The notes below the pieces were generated by a model that saw only the letters and a list, made by a program, of their open reading frames with translations, searched no databases and was not told the DNA's origin. From the NCBI GenBank assembly GCA_030062745.1, contig CP099853.1, positions 1,550,001 to 1,614,000 of the forward strand: a DNA stretch of 64,000 bases. Reading direction: 5' to 3'. Within the stretch, counting starts at the first letter, position 1. Each line of letters starts with the position of its first letter. Made by a program: the position numbers and the translations under genes. Source of the stretch: Capitulum mitella. Lineage: Eukaryota; Arthropoda; Thecostraca; Pollicipedomorpha; Pollicipedidae. Shown one piece after another: positions 11,447-23,174 of the stretch.

Positions 11447-12085
11447 GGGACGCCGCCAGCAGCCGCCGGACCATCTCCAGCAGCGGCCGGAGCACCGCCA
11501 GCAGCCGCCGGACCACCTCCAGCAGCGGCCGGAACACCGCCAGCAGCCGCCAGACCATCTCCAGCAGCGGCCGGAGCACCGCCAGCAGCCGCCGGACCAT
11601 CTCCAGCAGCGGCCGGAGCACCGCTAGCCACCGGAGCACCGCCGGCCGCCGCCGGAACACCGCCAGCAGCCGCCGGACCATCTCCAGCAGCGGCCGGAGC
11701 ACCGCCAGCAGCCGCCGGACCATCTCCAGCAGCGGCCGGAGCACCACCAGCCACCGGAGCACCGCCGGCCGCCGCCGGAACACCGCCAGCAGCCGCCGGA
11801 CCATCTCCAGCAGCGGCCGGAACACCGCCAGCAGCCGCCGGACCATCTCCAGCAGCGGCCGGAGCACCGCTAGCCACCGGAGCACCGCCGGCCGCCGCCG
11901 GAACACCGCCAGCAGCCGCCAGACCATCTCCAGCAGCGGCCGGAGCACCGCCAGCAGCCGCCGGACCATCTCCAGCAGCGGCCGGAGCACCGCTAGCCAC
12001 CGGAGCACCGCCGGCCGCCGCCGGAACACCGCCAGCAGCCGCCGGACCATCTCCAGCAGCGGCCGGAGCACCGCCAGCCGCGGCC
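11447..12085. repeat. GC-rich minisatellite with 42/42/39-bp higher-order structure
   Basis: The array alternates a 42-bp unit (GCCAGCAGCCGCCGGACCAT then CTCCAGCAGCGGCCGGAGCACC) with a 39-bp variant (GCTAGCCACCGGAGCACCGC then CGGCCGCCGCCGGAACACC). They form a 123-bp higher-order unit, repeated about four times after an initial run of 42-mers. All periods are multiples of 3 and stop codons are rare, so long frames are open on both strands. The plus strand gives Pro/Ala-rich PAAAG/PPAAAGPS, Ser/Arg-rich SSSGRST, or QQPPDHLQQRPEHR peptides. The Pro/Ala frame is open from 11411 to 12424, but it has no ATG at its head and runs antisense through a LINE ORF1, so I do not call it a gene. Confidence 0.9.
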
Positions 12086-12308
12086 GCGGAACCCAGACCT
12101 GAACCGCATCAGCAAAACGCAGCTGCCCGCGCCGCCGACGACCGCCAGCCGCCGGCGCAGCTCTTGGATATCTTGTTGCGTCGTAACGCGGACAGAACTC
12201 GACCGCTGGGCTGTCTTGTAACTCGAGAGACTATTTCTCGTGAAGACGGCCCACAGCAGCCTTTCCTTTTAATCAGAAGCTGGTTAAAGAGGTCGCACTT
12301 CGATCGGG

Positions 12309-13026
12309 TCAACGACTTACTTGTGAAGAGATGGTCTTTGTACGATGGCGACGCGTTTTTTTCAGCTTCAGGCGATCTCCATAGACCTTGTTACGCAAGT
12401 TTCTGTCATGAAAGGCGCAGATGATCGTGCTCTCTTTGGACAGACGGTGCGCCGCGGAGATGTCTTCTTCTCCAGTTGTGATGTCAGAGAAGCTAACTCT
12501 AAGTACCTCGAGACTTTTGGCCCTAAAATTTTCTCCTTTACCTCTTTGTCCAAACCTGGGACTCCAGAAAATTAGGTTCTTGCCTCTGCTGTTCCTCTCC
12601 ATATCGTCAACCCGCCCTGTCAGCTCTTCTACTTTCTTCTGGCAAGTTTTGAGCTCAGACTGTAAATGATCCATCGTCTGGGACTCCTGAAAAAGCTCAC
12701 ATTCTATTTTTTCAATCGTGGTCTCTTGAGTCGCAATCTTCCTCTCCATCGTTTTGGACAGGCTGGATATATGTTTCTCCAAAAATGCCTCGACTGTTTT
12801 TTCAATGACCCTTTTGTTGAAAATCATGAGTTCAGGATTTACAGACTTGCCTTTTGGAGACCTTTTTTCTCTCTCTCCTCTCGTACAAAGAAATCATGTC
12901 CGTGATCGATGTCTGGCGGTTTCGCTTCCGTCTCACGAACTCCTCCGCTGAGCCCGTCTCCGCGTCACTGAAAACTGAATCCGTAAGGTCCTCACCAGAA
13001 GCCATAATCTTGACACTTTTTGCCAA
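12309..13026 (-). mobile_element. LINE ORF1 protein remnant (coiled coil + RRM-like domain)
   Basis: The minus-strand frame from 13026 begins MAKSVKIMASGEDLTDSVFS and runs to a stop at 12832. A second frame is open from just upstream of the ATG at 12827 down to 12309 (172 codons). The two frames overlap, so one indel in the A/G-rich segment near 12840-12860 separates them. The second part has a heptad-rich coiled coil (ERKIATQETTIEKIECELF, then LKTCQKKVEELTGRVDDMER). It continues with the conserved ORF1 nucleic-acid-binding phrase: NSRGKNLIFWSPRFGQ, then EDISAAHRLSKESTIICAF, then RNLRNKVYGDRLKLKKT. ORF1 proteins of this type coat LINE RNA. No matching ORF2 follows downstream, where the sequence runs into the minisatellite, so the insertion is incomplete or rearranged. 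A domesticated ORF1-derived gene is possible but the frameshift argues against it. Confidence 0.85.
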
Positions 13027-16000
13027 TCACGCAAAAGGTCCAGGCGAACCCAGTAATTCGAGTTGTTCCTTAGACACCAGCGATCACCACCAGCTATGTT
13101 TGCTCCCCGCTCGCTCCGGCCACGGTCCGCCTTACGTTGGGATGCGGCCGGCCGGGAGCTCGAGGGCACGTCCGCACCGGGCAGAGGTCAAGGTCAGACT
13201 ACGTTTTCCGATGGATACGCACGGGGCAACCATAACAGACGACAATACGTTCCAAGGCCTCAACTGACCAGTTCCACAAAAACACTGCAACATAGGACAT
13301 CTGCCGCAAAAAACACTACAACACATGTACCAGCTCGTGTCTTCATCAGCTCGTGGAAGTATATCCCACCTTGGTATTTACCTACATAAGGTAGCAATAA
13401 TGTGGTTTTGCACCATGGCCACCTGCACAGCAAGTAATAGGAAGATTCCAGGTTTATTGTTTTCCAGGTTCTCATTGGGTCTGGAAACCGTCAGGTTAGG
13501 TTAGATCTTGTTGACCTTTTTTATAAACGATATGTTTAGTAAGGGTACCTTGCGAAACACTGAATAAGGTTCTTAGATCGCTTACGGAATTTCAGAAAAT
13601 AACATTAGTGAGAGGAGCAAATCGACATGAATCTTAATGGCGCCATTTGATACGCTAAGCGGGATAAGAGGTAAAAGTTAAACAAAACGGATCCCGGCCT
13701 TTTTGTTAATGAAGGATTACTCTGTCTTGTGTTCGTTGTTATATCACATCATCTCTCTTTGTTCGGAAAATACGATGGCATTTGGATTGCATTTGATCAC
13801 GAAATACAATGGCGGTTTGGGTCCATAAATATCAGTGACGTACCGCGCCTACGTCACGGAACGGTCAAATCGCCGGATGACTGTACCTGGTATATTAAGT
13901 CTTGAACCGAATGACTGAAGAAATCACCGAAAATTAAATATATTTGTTGCGTTGCATGACAAATCCATTCATGGCTCTTCCAATAATGAAAGTTTAGCAT
14001 GGACTCGTCCATGAATATATGGAGTTATGACCATGAACCGCGGGCCGCTAAAAATGGCAGGCACCGGCTCATTTAGGACGGTGTACTGCAGCTTTCTGGA
14101 TCTTTACGTCATCGACAATATATATGTGAAACCATTTACAATACGCGAGAAAAATATGAGTAAAAAGCCACAGCAAAAACACAACCAATCAACAGCAAAA
14201 ACAAGAGAAAAATATATTCAAGCACGTTCAGAGTTTTATATCTCTCAAGTGGTGCTCGAGCACCACCTAAAAAATAGACCCACCCAAGGAAAAAATAGCA
14301 CTAACTAGAAAAGAAGTACTAGCTATCATATAAGGAGCATTCTATTGGAGTCTGAAAACAATGCGTACTTTTGTGATTAAGAATGATTTTAAATCAATCT
14401 GATGACGTGCACTACATTGGCAATGCTGTAAATCCAGGCAACCAAGTGTGGAATGCCTGCATCATATTAGGTAGATGAGTAATGAGTAGGTTAAATAGTA
14501 TAGACCATTCTGGAAAGGGTAATGGGTAGATTAAATAGTAAAGACCGTGCTGGAAACCATGGCATGTCTCATTTAATCTTGTTGAGCTGACGGGATGGAT
14601 GAAGTTTTAGCAGGAGCATCTGAAATTCGAGTTGGTGTTGTATATTTCAGGGCGGCTCTAGAAACTCGACGGCAGATTCTAGAAACTTGGGAAAGTTGTG
14701 CAGAAGTAAGAGTCCTGCGAATCTGCCGGTGCTCCACAATCGGACCTGACGTTGTTCAAGCTTTGAGAACAGATTCTGATCTGGCTACCACCCATGGTGT
14801 CTGTCATGCCTGCACTATTGTTAGCAGACTGGGATTTACGTGAGTTGCTACCTGGTGATGCACATATTGGCTATCGCTAGACAGGTGATGCAGTAATAGC
14901 CGCGCCACGTAAACCGTCTTTGCTTTTTTTCTTTCCGCGTGTCCAAAGAAAAAACAGGCGGGTATCATCGACGAAAACCAAACGACACCCAGCGTCTCAA
15001 GAGTGTTTTTGTATGCCTTGGTAGACCAAGAAGAGGCACGGCTAAGTGGAAAAGCGTGAATATTCTTGCGTGAAGCAACAGTCTGGAGAAATCTGTTATC
15101 GCTCCGACGTTTTCGATCAGAAAGTCGATCGTCGCCGGATTACCGAATGAATGCCTTCAGCGCATTATTTTTTACTCCTCTGGCATCAAATCTATATAGT
15201 AATGCATGCCGTGCATCACTTCCCTCGGATGGAAGGATAATAATTCACAGGAAAATTTTGCTCGTTTCGTCAGTGGGGAATTCCGGAGGGTGTGCACGGG
15301 GTACATGCTCTCCCCTTACCAAATATTTTGCATGTATTAATATGCAGGTGACTAAATGCAGAGAAATGAAGGTTCGAGGTACGCGGGTGCAAATAAGTAG
15401 ATCGAGAACATACGGTGGCGTTGTACGCCATCCAAGAAATTTCGCGCACCAGCAGCGCGCTTAACTGGCTTTTCCCACTGCGAAATCCAGCGTACGCCCC
15501 TGCCTTCGTTGCATATCACAAACATTCCTCGCCCATTTGGGTAATGAAAATTTTGGTGATTTCATGTTCGGAAATGTCCTACCACCATTTGAATGTATTC
15601 GCAGTATTCGCGCCAGGGTGTCCACGAGTCGAGCCGGCTCAGCCCGGCCTTACCAACGGCGTGAAGCACGCTACATACCGGAATATCATTCAGCTTTAAA
15701 AAAGCAGTGCCATCCTTTAGGTATATCTGTCGACTGAACGTGCTGCGACCGCTGTTCGAATGGAGGCTCCCTACAGGTTCGGCGCCGACACGGTCGGCAC
15801 CCACTACCGTCTACGTGTGTTGCTGCTAAGGCTATATCGCAGCGGGCTCGGGAACCCTGAACAGATGCGAACTATCTGCGCATCAGGCGACGACACAGGT
15901 GAAGCAGTGAAACTCTTCCTGATGCTGATGTGGGCGTGCCTCAGGGGAGCTTAACTGGACTGATTCTTTTTCTTCCGTAACTACAAGAAACGACATCAGG

Positions 16001-16124
16001 TCACCCGTCAACCGTGAAATTATCAGTCACACTGACGACAGTCCAGCTCGAATCCAAACAGTTAAGTGCTATATCCACAGGCGTGGCGCAGATCAAACCT
16101 TCACAAGTTACGTGGATCAAAAAG
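13027..16124. other. No gene seen
   Basis: Mostly AT-rich DNA without recognisable coding potential. The stretch 13030-13300 is moderately GC-rich and could be the 5' UTR of the LINE ORF1 copy. A local duplication lies at 14481-14558 and is listed separately. Confidence 0.4.
14481..14558. repeat. 40-bp tandem duplication
   Basis: Two adjacent copies of a 40-bp unit share AATGRGTAG, TTAAATAGTA and GACC..TGCTGGAAA-like blocks, with a few substitutions between copies. Confidence 0.8.
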
Positions 16125-16623
16125 TCAATACCAGATCTTTTGCACACCACATAAGCAGTGACAAATTCCCAACCTGACAAATATGCAATCAGTCAATGGC
16201 GAATGGCAGTACGTGACGACGACGAACTGTGCCTGCCACTGGTCGGCGGCCACCGTCTGCCGGTAAGTCTGCTCACGGCCGTCAGCCAGCTGCGTGTTGG
16301 TGCACGTGACGGCGCGCGTCTGCACGCGCATCCAGTGACCGCGCTCGCCGGCCACCTCAGGGCAGCTGCATGCTACTTCCGTCTGAGCGCGTCGTCCACC
16401 AGCTGGTCACGCACGGCGAACAGGGCCGCTCTCCTCGTCCTAGGAGACTCGCAGCGGCTGCAGCGGCTCTTCGTCCAGCTCGCTATCGGCCGCAACGCTC
16501 GGCAGCAGCACGCTGAGCAGTGACGCGCGACCGCCGTCGTCAAGGCGCGCCAGCGACGGCGCGCGCGCCCCGTCCAGGTAGAGCTCCGGCGGCGGCAGCA
16601 GGAACGCTTCGCCGGCGCATTTG
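16125..16623 (-). pseudogene. Possible exon(s) of an unrecognised cysteine-containing protein, frame broken
   Basis: The minus strand reads like protein-coding sequence in three pieces. Piece 1, after a CACAG acceptor at 16623/16624, gives KCAGEAFLLPPPELYLDG, then LLSVLLPSVAADSELDEEP, and stops at 16440. Piece 2, in another frame at 16373-16440, gives RAALFAVRDQLVDDALRRK. Piece 3, at about 16125-16376, gives TEVACSCPEV, then ERGHWMRVQTRAVTCTNT, then QTYRQTVAADQWQAQFVVV and TYC. Piece 3 has a regular C-x-C ... C ... YC spacing, as in small secreted cystine-rich signalling domains, and could begin at a GCGCTCAG acceptor. I do not recognise the family. The stops between the pieces may be introns, frameshifts or decay. 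It is called a possible pseudogene because the first piece breaks without a good donor. Confidence 0.3.
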
Positions 16624-16759
16624 CTGTGCGACGCAATACACTACAGCACACCTGGAATCGCCGGAGACGACTCCCACAGGCCTGCTATTATATACGTCGG
16701 CATATATTCACGTGCGGTGAACACATGCAGAAATCTGATAAGAGGGTTACGTGCCTCCC

Positions 16760-16930
16760 GCAGTCGCAGCCTAGGAGGCCTAGGGGGCCCAGTCCACCTT
16801 TCCACCTTAGGCCCGGATTTTTTGTGTGAAAACATTGCACATCGTCTTCCCGACAGACGGTTTTCGTATGATTTCAGTCCACAATGAGCCCCGGCTCCCC
16901 CTAAGAAAATCCTAGCTGCGCCCCTAGTGC
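16760..16930. mobile_element. Small foldback (MITE-like) element
   Basis: The left end (GTCGCAGCCTAGGAGGC then CTAGGGGGCCC) and the reverse complement of the right end (GGCGCAGCTAGGATTTT then CTTAGGGGGAGCC) are similar inverted termini of about 30 bp, enclosing about 110 bp of non-coding DNA. The GGCGCAG-CTAGGATTTT-GGGGG type of terminus is common in invertebrate genomes. A related terminus occurs at 45661. Confidence 0.5.
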
Positions 16931-19900
16931 CCCTGTGCCCCCACTGAATACGCCATTAAACAAACGAACTGAATATTTCTCTCGCGCTGGAATTATTATC
17001 TTTCCCTCGTGCATGACTAAATAGATTTATTCTCAGAGGAATAAAAATACTGTGCTGAAAAGATTCATACCGTACTCTGGCGACAATCGGTTTTTGACAG
17101 AGCACGTTAGAGCGACAAAAAATTCTTCCAGACTTCTTTTACTCCAGAATATGGACGCTTTTCCACTGGCCACACCGCTTCCCGTGTACCAAAAAGAAAT
17201 ACGCGAGTCGTACGGAATTCAATTTTGTCTCTTTTCCGTCGCAATCACGCGCCATTCAATTTTTAAACCACTGCCATTCCCATGCATGGGCGGGAGTTAT
17301 TTGAAATGTTGGAATGGGAGCCCGACCAGCTCCCTTTTACTCAATTTTCGCTCCACCCCATTATTTTTCACGGAATTTCAACCACGTCATTTTCGATTTT
17401 GATGGCAGTGACCTAAAAAAGACTCGTTTTCGGCCAGGTGCAGGTTTACACCGCAGCAACGTGTAAACCAGCCTTCAAAAGTGTTCTAAACGGCGCTCTG
17501 CACACTCTAAACATACTGAATAGCGTGCAGGCGCGTGGACCGCTGCTCGTAGCGCCACTTATTAAAAAATCCACGTTTTTGGCAACCTTCCCGCCGATGA
17601 AAGGAACACCCATTGGGGCTAGTATACATATATGCTGTGTGATGCCGGCCAACTCCTATGTTGAAAGCATTTGTTGGGAAATAAGATGAATTATATTTAC
17701 TATTTGCCGAAAGGTGACATGGTATTTGGCATTCGGATAATAGTTTAACTGAAAGTTGTTTGGGAGCTAAGGTAGATTGTTTTGGGCTCTATTGCGCATT
17801 TACGTCGTTGTTTTTAGCTCAGCGGTGGTACGTAGGTAATTATCAGTATTCAAAGTTAGCCTGAGAGATGCCTAGTTCCCTCGGGATCTCAATGATCTAG
17901 AACACCCGACATACATTGGACTAGAGTTCTGCAATGGTTTTGTTTCATAATCTATATGTGTCTGCAGGGTAATTTACTTTCAGTCTTGCACTTCATAATT
18001 TTGCGAAAAAAACACATTTGGGGTGTGCACGGTTCCCTGTAACACCCAATTTCGGGAACACCCGTTGTTAAAAGTTGGTGTGGTATGCCACATCAGCTTT
18101 TAAAGTTAGTGTGGCACACACCAAATTCAAAAGTTGGACTTCAAACTACTTCTCGAATCCAACCCGCTCCACCGCATTCTCCACGCATGTCCTCATGCCA
18201 CGACTACGAAATCCAAGAGCGTCACACATTGTTTCCAAGGACGTTGGACTTCAAACTTTTGGCCCTCGCCGGGCCGGCATCCGAAAACATATTCGTTTGG
18301 TCGAGGCGTAGGGTTGTTGATAACCCCAAGATCTCCTGAACTATGAGTCGTACGGAAAAAGTAAAAAAAAAAACATTGGAAAGGCGTTTGCGAAATTAGA
18401 GGAAAGCACTCAGATTTAGTCCAGTCATGTCAGTACTGAGGTCACCAGAGGTTATCTAAGGTCAAAATACCAGTTCTTTTTGGCAGAAAACTGCAAAAAT
18501 CAAGTCGCTCACGTGGTTCCAAAGACGTTAGACGTGCAAAGACCTGATTTACGTATTTGGTGCAGAAAACGGACACCTGTGATACTATACTGGCCTTTTG
18601 GCTACTTCCATGGTGAAGGACCAGTACGGTTAAGCCAATCATTGTATTCACGTAGAAAGCTAAAACAGTGAATTGCTACTGGAAACGTCCCATTGCCTTA
18701 TCAAAACTATCACAACACAATATGTATGTTTTAAATACAGAAGACAGATGAAAACAGTTGCTCTTCAGTTAAATTCTGGCCACAAAAAAAAACATTAAAT
18801 GGTTGCATTTTTTCGGAGCAGTGCCAACCTTCCAGTCTGCAACCAAGTGGCAGCAAAAAGACAAATGTTATGGATAGGATAAGGGCGCCGTAAATGCCAC
18901 AATAAGCACCATGCTCTTCTAACTGTGCAGCTAAATCATCAACCGAAACAAGTCACTACCGCGAACTGCGGTAACCGGTACTATTTGGTCATTTCACGTG
19001 AAACCGAAAGAGCGGAAAAATGTCGTTTTTTTGTAAAGGCAGGAGTCGCGTTTTTTCTCATGGCAAAAGCCGGAGTTATTGCAATATCCCTTTGACAGCA
19101 TGAAGCCCACGTCAAAATAATTTTCTCCACATGTCACACAGGCAGCGGGTAGCGGACACGGCTGCTATGTAAAAGCGTGATATTTGACAGAAAGTTATTT
19201 TACCGGCGAAATGGTTTTTGGTGACCAAAGATTCTGGTGACCAAAAATAAGAGGACTGAGGCAGCAAAAACTTACAGGAAGTAAGCATGGGTGTGGTTCT
19301 TACCATTTATGGCCATACAAAGTGTGTAGACATTGAAAACACACAACATTTTTAAGTCAAATGCAGTCAGTCTGAACTACATGAGATTAAGGACAATCTC
19401 GGCAAGTCAGTTTTTATTATACATCAGCGCTTTTGAAGCATATATGGTTGCTGTTAAACATTCAGCGACTGTAGAATGATGAGCAACATTCGGCCGCGGG
19501 TCTCAGAATTCGGTATAATCACGGATCACGGATCAAAAGACATACCAACATGTAAAAAAAAATGTAAAAAAGAGCCAAATAGTATATCTAGAGTTGAAAA
19601 CAATCGAACCAGACCCAAAATTGCAACCGATAGCCTAAAAAGGCTGAATTTTTATCTGACTTTACGTCACCGACCTTGACGTTCCCGAAAGCTTCGAGAT
19701 GGCAGAACCACTTTATCTGCTGTGCTCTGCACATGCGAACTCTGCTGCCACAGATCTTAATCCGGCTGCAGAATCCCGCCCAGATTTCCTGCCGACGGAG
19801 CGCGGTCGTGTTTACCCGGCCGGCGGCAGCAGGAGCCGATCTATCCGGGTCATCGATCTCAGGTCCGGCCTCGAGGGACCGCACGCATCGTGCGCCGCCC

Positions 19901-20360
19901 GCTCCTGCCAGGCGAAATTCGGCCGCACGCACGTGCCGGCGCCCGCCGGTAGCGCAGCCTCGTTTTCGTCAGGCGGGGAAGGAGTCGAGACTTAATGAAA
20001 GACTCGATATTACTCTTACAATTTCACTGTAAACATTGGGAAATTTCCTCAATCGAACGGCACCCAGCTAGAAATTCTGGAATGAAAAGTACATTAATTT
20101 TTGCATTTTTATGTACTTCGTTCGACATTTCAATTAATCATTTGTGACAACAGCCACTTTTTTAAAACCTCTGACCATAAGGGAGGATTCAAGCAGCCCC
20201 TCTGACCCCCCTGGCTACGCAGTTACCGCCCACCAAACCCCTCAAATCTTTTGTCAGCGGAACAAGACGAAAATATTCCCGCCACTCCTCCTCGACCTGC
20301 AGCGTACAGCGATGTACTCTGGATCTTCCGCAGCATTCGCAACCGAGCCACTACAGTGAT
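16931..20360. other. No gene seen
   Basis: Short ORFs only. At 18060-18260 the phrases AGTTGGACTTCAAACT and TAAAGTTRGTGTGG recur. At 18440-18462 two AGGTCA-like half-sites occur (GAGGTCACCAGAGG, TAAGGTCAAA). The stretch 19670-19990 is GC-rich and open on both strands; nothing was identified. Confidence 0.4.
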
Positions 20361-21570
20361 TTGACCCCCCGACTGGGGGGGCAGTTGACCACCCCCCTGA
20401 GGTTTTTCTAGGGTTCCGAGAGAACGAAAAAACACAGAGCCACGAAACTTTGTGTACCTTTTGCTCCATCATTTTTACACCTTGCGTCAAAGTTTTGATC
20501 TCAGGTTAAATCAGATGTCTGACCTAGGTCAGGTCAAACGGACCTATGTCCAAAAAAGTTTAACGCCCTCTAACTTTTTCGGGAAACAAGATATCACAAT
20601 AATACTTTCAGGGATTAGTGATTTCGATAGATGTAACAAATCTGAGATCTCAAATTTTTTTCGGAATCTTCCGGATCATTGACCTAAGGTCAATCCCATT
20701 TTTAAAACATGTCGTTTTTTTCAGAAATTGGCGGAATTTTTCATAACACTTATAGTGTGGAGTGAAGCAAACATCTAGTTACCGTCATTGGACAAAGTAC
20801 CAATGATTTCCAGGCTTTGACCTGAGGTCAGGTCAAAAATAACTGTTGTCAACCAAAATGTACCACCGTCAAAATCAGCGGTAAATTACTCTGAAAGGGT
20901 AGAAAATGTCAGAACTGGCTTGCCCAGACGTAAGTAATACCTATAATTCCGGAAACCTCAAAAACCTCAAACCTCAAAAAGTTTGGAAAAATTGCATATT
21001 TTGGAAATAAACAGGCTCTCGCGAATAAAGCTCCATTGATAGTGTAGATCTAACCAAATTTTCCAAAATTTAAGTTGAGAAACCGTCAGAAGAACCACTA
21101 ACATCAATAAAATTTACATGGATAGGCTTATGTCGCACAAATGAAGGAACGCCCAAATTGGTTCCCGTTATTTCTTTCTGCGTACGGCTGCGGCGCACAC
21201 CGACACCCGGCAAGAAAATTGCCGTGTCTTTAACTCAACGTTTCGGCGTATACATTGAACAGATCTGAGAAATTAGACGTGTATCGGCATCCGTGGACCT
21301 TTACTTGTGCGCTGGTGCCTTTACCCATGCGTTATTAGTCGCAGCCCTTGAGTATCAGGCCGTTTCTCGGTCTCCTGCAGTCGGCTATGATAAAACATAT
21401 ATAGGACGTAAATTGTTTACATATTACCTAAAACTAAAATGAGACCAGTTTCGGGCTCTACTCGTCACAAGCTTTCCAACGGCGTGCTTTTTTTTATCCT
21501 GCTACCAACAGTTCGTGAGACCAACCAGTCGTGCGTCATCGTCGACGACCGACGGTCGTGAGCGGATTAA
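20361..21570 (+). mobile_element. TTAA-flanked non-coding element, copy A (1,210 bp)
   Basis: The copy begins TTGA-CCCCCCGACTGGGGGG (20361) and ends GAGCGGA-TTAA (21567-21570). It has a G/C-rich foldback within the first 45 bp and an AT-rich, non-coding interior. It aligns over its whole length with the reverse complement of 46459-47673. Shared blocks include CACAGAGCCACGAAACTT, ACTTTCAGGGATTAGTGAT, GTGTGGAGTGAAGCAAACAT, GACCTGAGGTCAGGTCA and TTTCGGCGTATACATT. The ends and TTAA fit a piggyBac-type non-autonomous element. No transposase is encoded. Confidence 0.85.
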
Positions 21571-21592
21571 GAAATGCTAAGTGGTTTAAGCA

Positions 21593-21787
21593 ATGGTAAA
21601 GATGGTTTGCAGTCATGCGGTTGCGTCCGCATCTTCGTCAATCACATTGCTGAACTGTTTCTTACTTTGCCTGTTTTTTTGTGTGTCGCCTGCTCAAGTT
21701 CCTTCTTTTGATGTGCCGGGCGCTCCTAACGCCAACCGGGGCGTTGGTGGAGCAGGTCAAGGCACAGGCAGCAGACCGGATGGATGA
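21593..21787 (+). CDS. Short ORF with signal-peptide-like N-terminus, unrecognised
   Basis: This 64-codon ORF starts at a real ATG: a short head (MVKMVCSHAVASASSS), a hydrophobic core (ITLLNCFLLCLFFCVS) and a Gly/Pro/Asn-rich tail ending GSRPDG. It could be a first exon carrying a secretory signal. I find no clear donor or partner exon; the following GC-rich DNA (21790-22080) is open in another frame (RTSMTGEAAGRSANPSESL). It lies just outside the right end of the TTAA element. It is as likely chance as gene. Confidence 0.2.
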   Translation: MVKMVCSHAVASASSSITLLNCFLLCLFFCVSPAQVPSFDVPGAPNANRGVGGAGQGTGSRPDG

Positions 21788-22403
21788 TTTCCTGGGGGAC
21801 ACGTGGTTCGTTGGGACCCAGGTGGGGGTGTGTCGCGCACCAGCATGACCGGGGAGGCGGCAGGCCGTTCGGCCAACCCATCCGAAAGCCTCAGGGACGT
21901 GGCCGAGCGCCCGGACCAAACGTTTATCGACGTCTCCGGCACCCTGCTCTGAGCCGCAGCTCATGGGGTGGTGGAAGTCCCGCCGCCTGGCACTGAAGTA
22001 GACGATGTTCACCTCTCTGAATGGACCTCAAGCGCCTTGTCTTTCGTCGTTTGCGGCGAGCTGGCCAGCTCCCTAGACATGGGCTAAGTATGAACGTGCG
22101 GGGAGGGGGTACAGATGGATTAAGTCCTGGGCACATTGCACGGAAAAGTACAACCAATTTTAGCATATGACGCTTACGACATGCTAGCAAGCTTCGTGGA
22201 TGCAGACTTAAGACTGACGTGGTATTCTACGGTGAGGGGTAGATAATTTTAACATTTAAAGCCCCACATTTTCTGGTGATGTGAGACTCTGGCTGTGAAC
22301 GTGCAATACTGGTTTCCTCAAAAATCGTGGAACATAGCATTAGCGCACGCGCTGTTGGAAAGCAGCTACGGTTTAAAAGCTTTCACACTGCCATCGGACT
22401 GGA

Positions 22404-22615
22404 CGGTTGCCCTTGCTGTTGGCCCTGCGGAGGTTACAGAATCGAGATCGAAACAACTATCATCGGAGTCGGTTTATTTCCAACCGTCGCCCATCAACAC
22501 TAAAAGTGCCCTCCTGCTATCCCAGCAGCATTATAAGCCATGCGTTAACGCCAGAAAACGGTTGTCCTTGCTGTTGGCCGTGCGGAGGTTAGAGAACCGT
22601 GATACAAACTACAAT
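22404..22615. repeat. Diverged direct duplication (about 156-bp offset)
   Basis: The phrase GGTTGCCCTTGCTGTTGGCC, then YTGCGGAGGTTA, is repeated at 22404 and 22560 with about 85% identity over roughly 56 bp. The intervening DNA is not clearly duplicated. Confidence 0.7.
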
Positions 22616-23141
22616 CATCAGCGTTGAGTCGTGGTTCTTACGCCGCCCGGCTGTGTCTTTCCCGTCAATTGTCACGTCATGTTTATCTTAGAACTAAATG
22701 AAATTTTCAGCCAGAATCGGTTGCATTGCGTTGTACCGGCGTGTTTTGCAAGGTCTCGTTCCGTAACTCGTGGACGTATGCCCCGCCCGCGTCAGCCTTC
22801 TGTGTCCAGCCACTGCCACTTGATGCCTTGCCAGGGTGACTGTGGTTTTTAAACAGGAACGTGCCCCTGCGACAGAGCTGGCGTAACGGCATGCTTTGTT
22901 TTGCTCACCAGAGATTGCTCCGCATCTCGTGGTTTTATGCTCTTTGCGCTTTCGTCGGGTGATGTGTCACTGCTTTATGGCGCCTTAACAAACATGCTGT
23001 GAATTTTTAGTCCGGAACATGTCTTCGTTGCTGAGCTGACGTCTGTGGCTAACTGAGCATTCAGACAGATTGCTGTCTGCATGGTGCAGGGTTGTGTGTG
23101 ACATGTTCGCAAAAGGGTCTCACCAGGTTTAGTGTTTACTA

Positions 23142-23174
23142 AAAGTTTACCAGGTAAGATTCCTGGTAAACTTT
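23142..23174. repeat. Perfect 13-bp inverted repeat
   Basis: AAAGTTTACCAGG and CCTGGTAAACTTT are separated by 7 bases (TAAGATT). Confidence 0.85.

Noticed and set aside
11447..12085. CRISPR-like array
   Set aside because: Units are contiguous with no unique spacers; this is a eukaryotic minisatellite.
11411..12424. Long plus-strand Pro/Ala-rich open frame as a mucin-like gene
   Set aside because: No ATG at its head, openness is explained by repeat composition, and its 3' part is antisense to a LINE ORF1.
13495..13507. GGTTAGGTTAG as arthropod-type (TTAGG)n telomere repeat
   Set aside because: Only two units; too short to mean anything.
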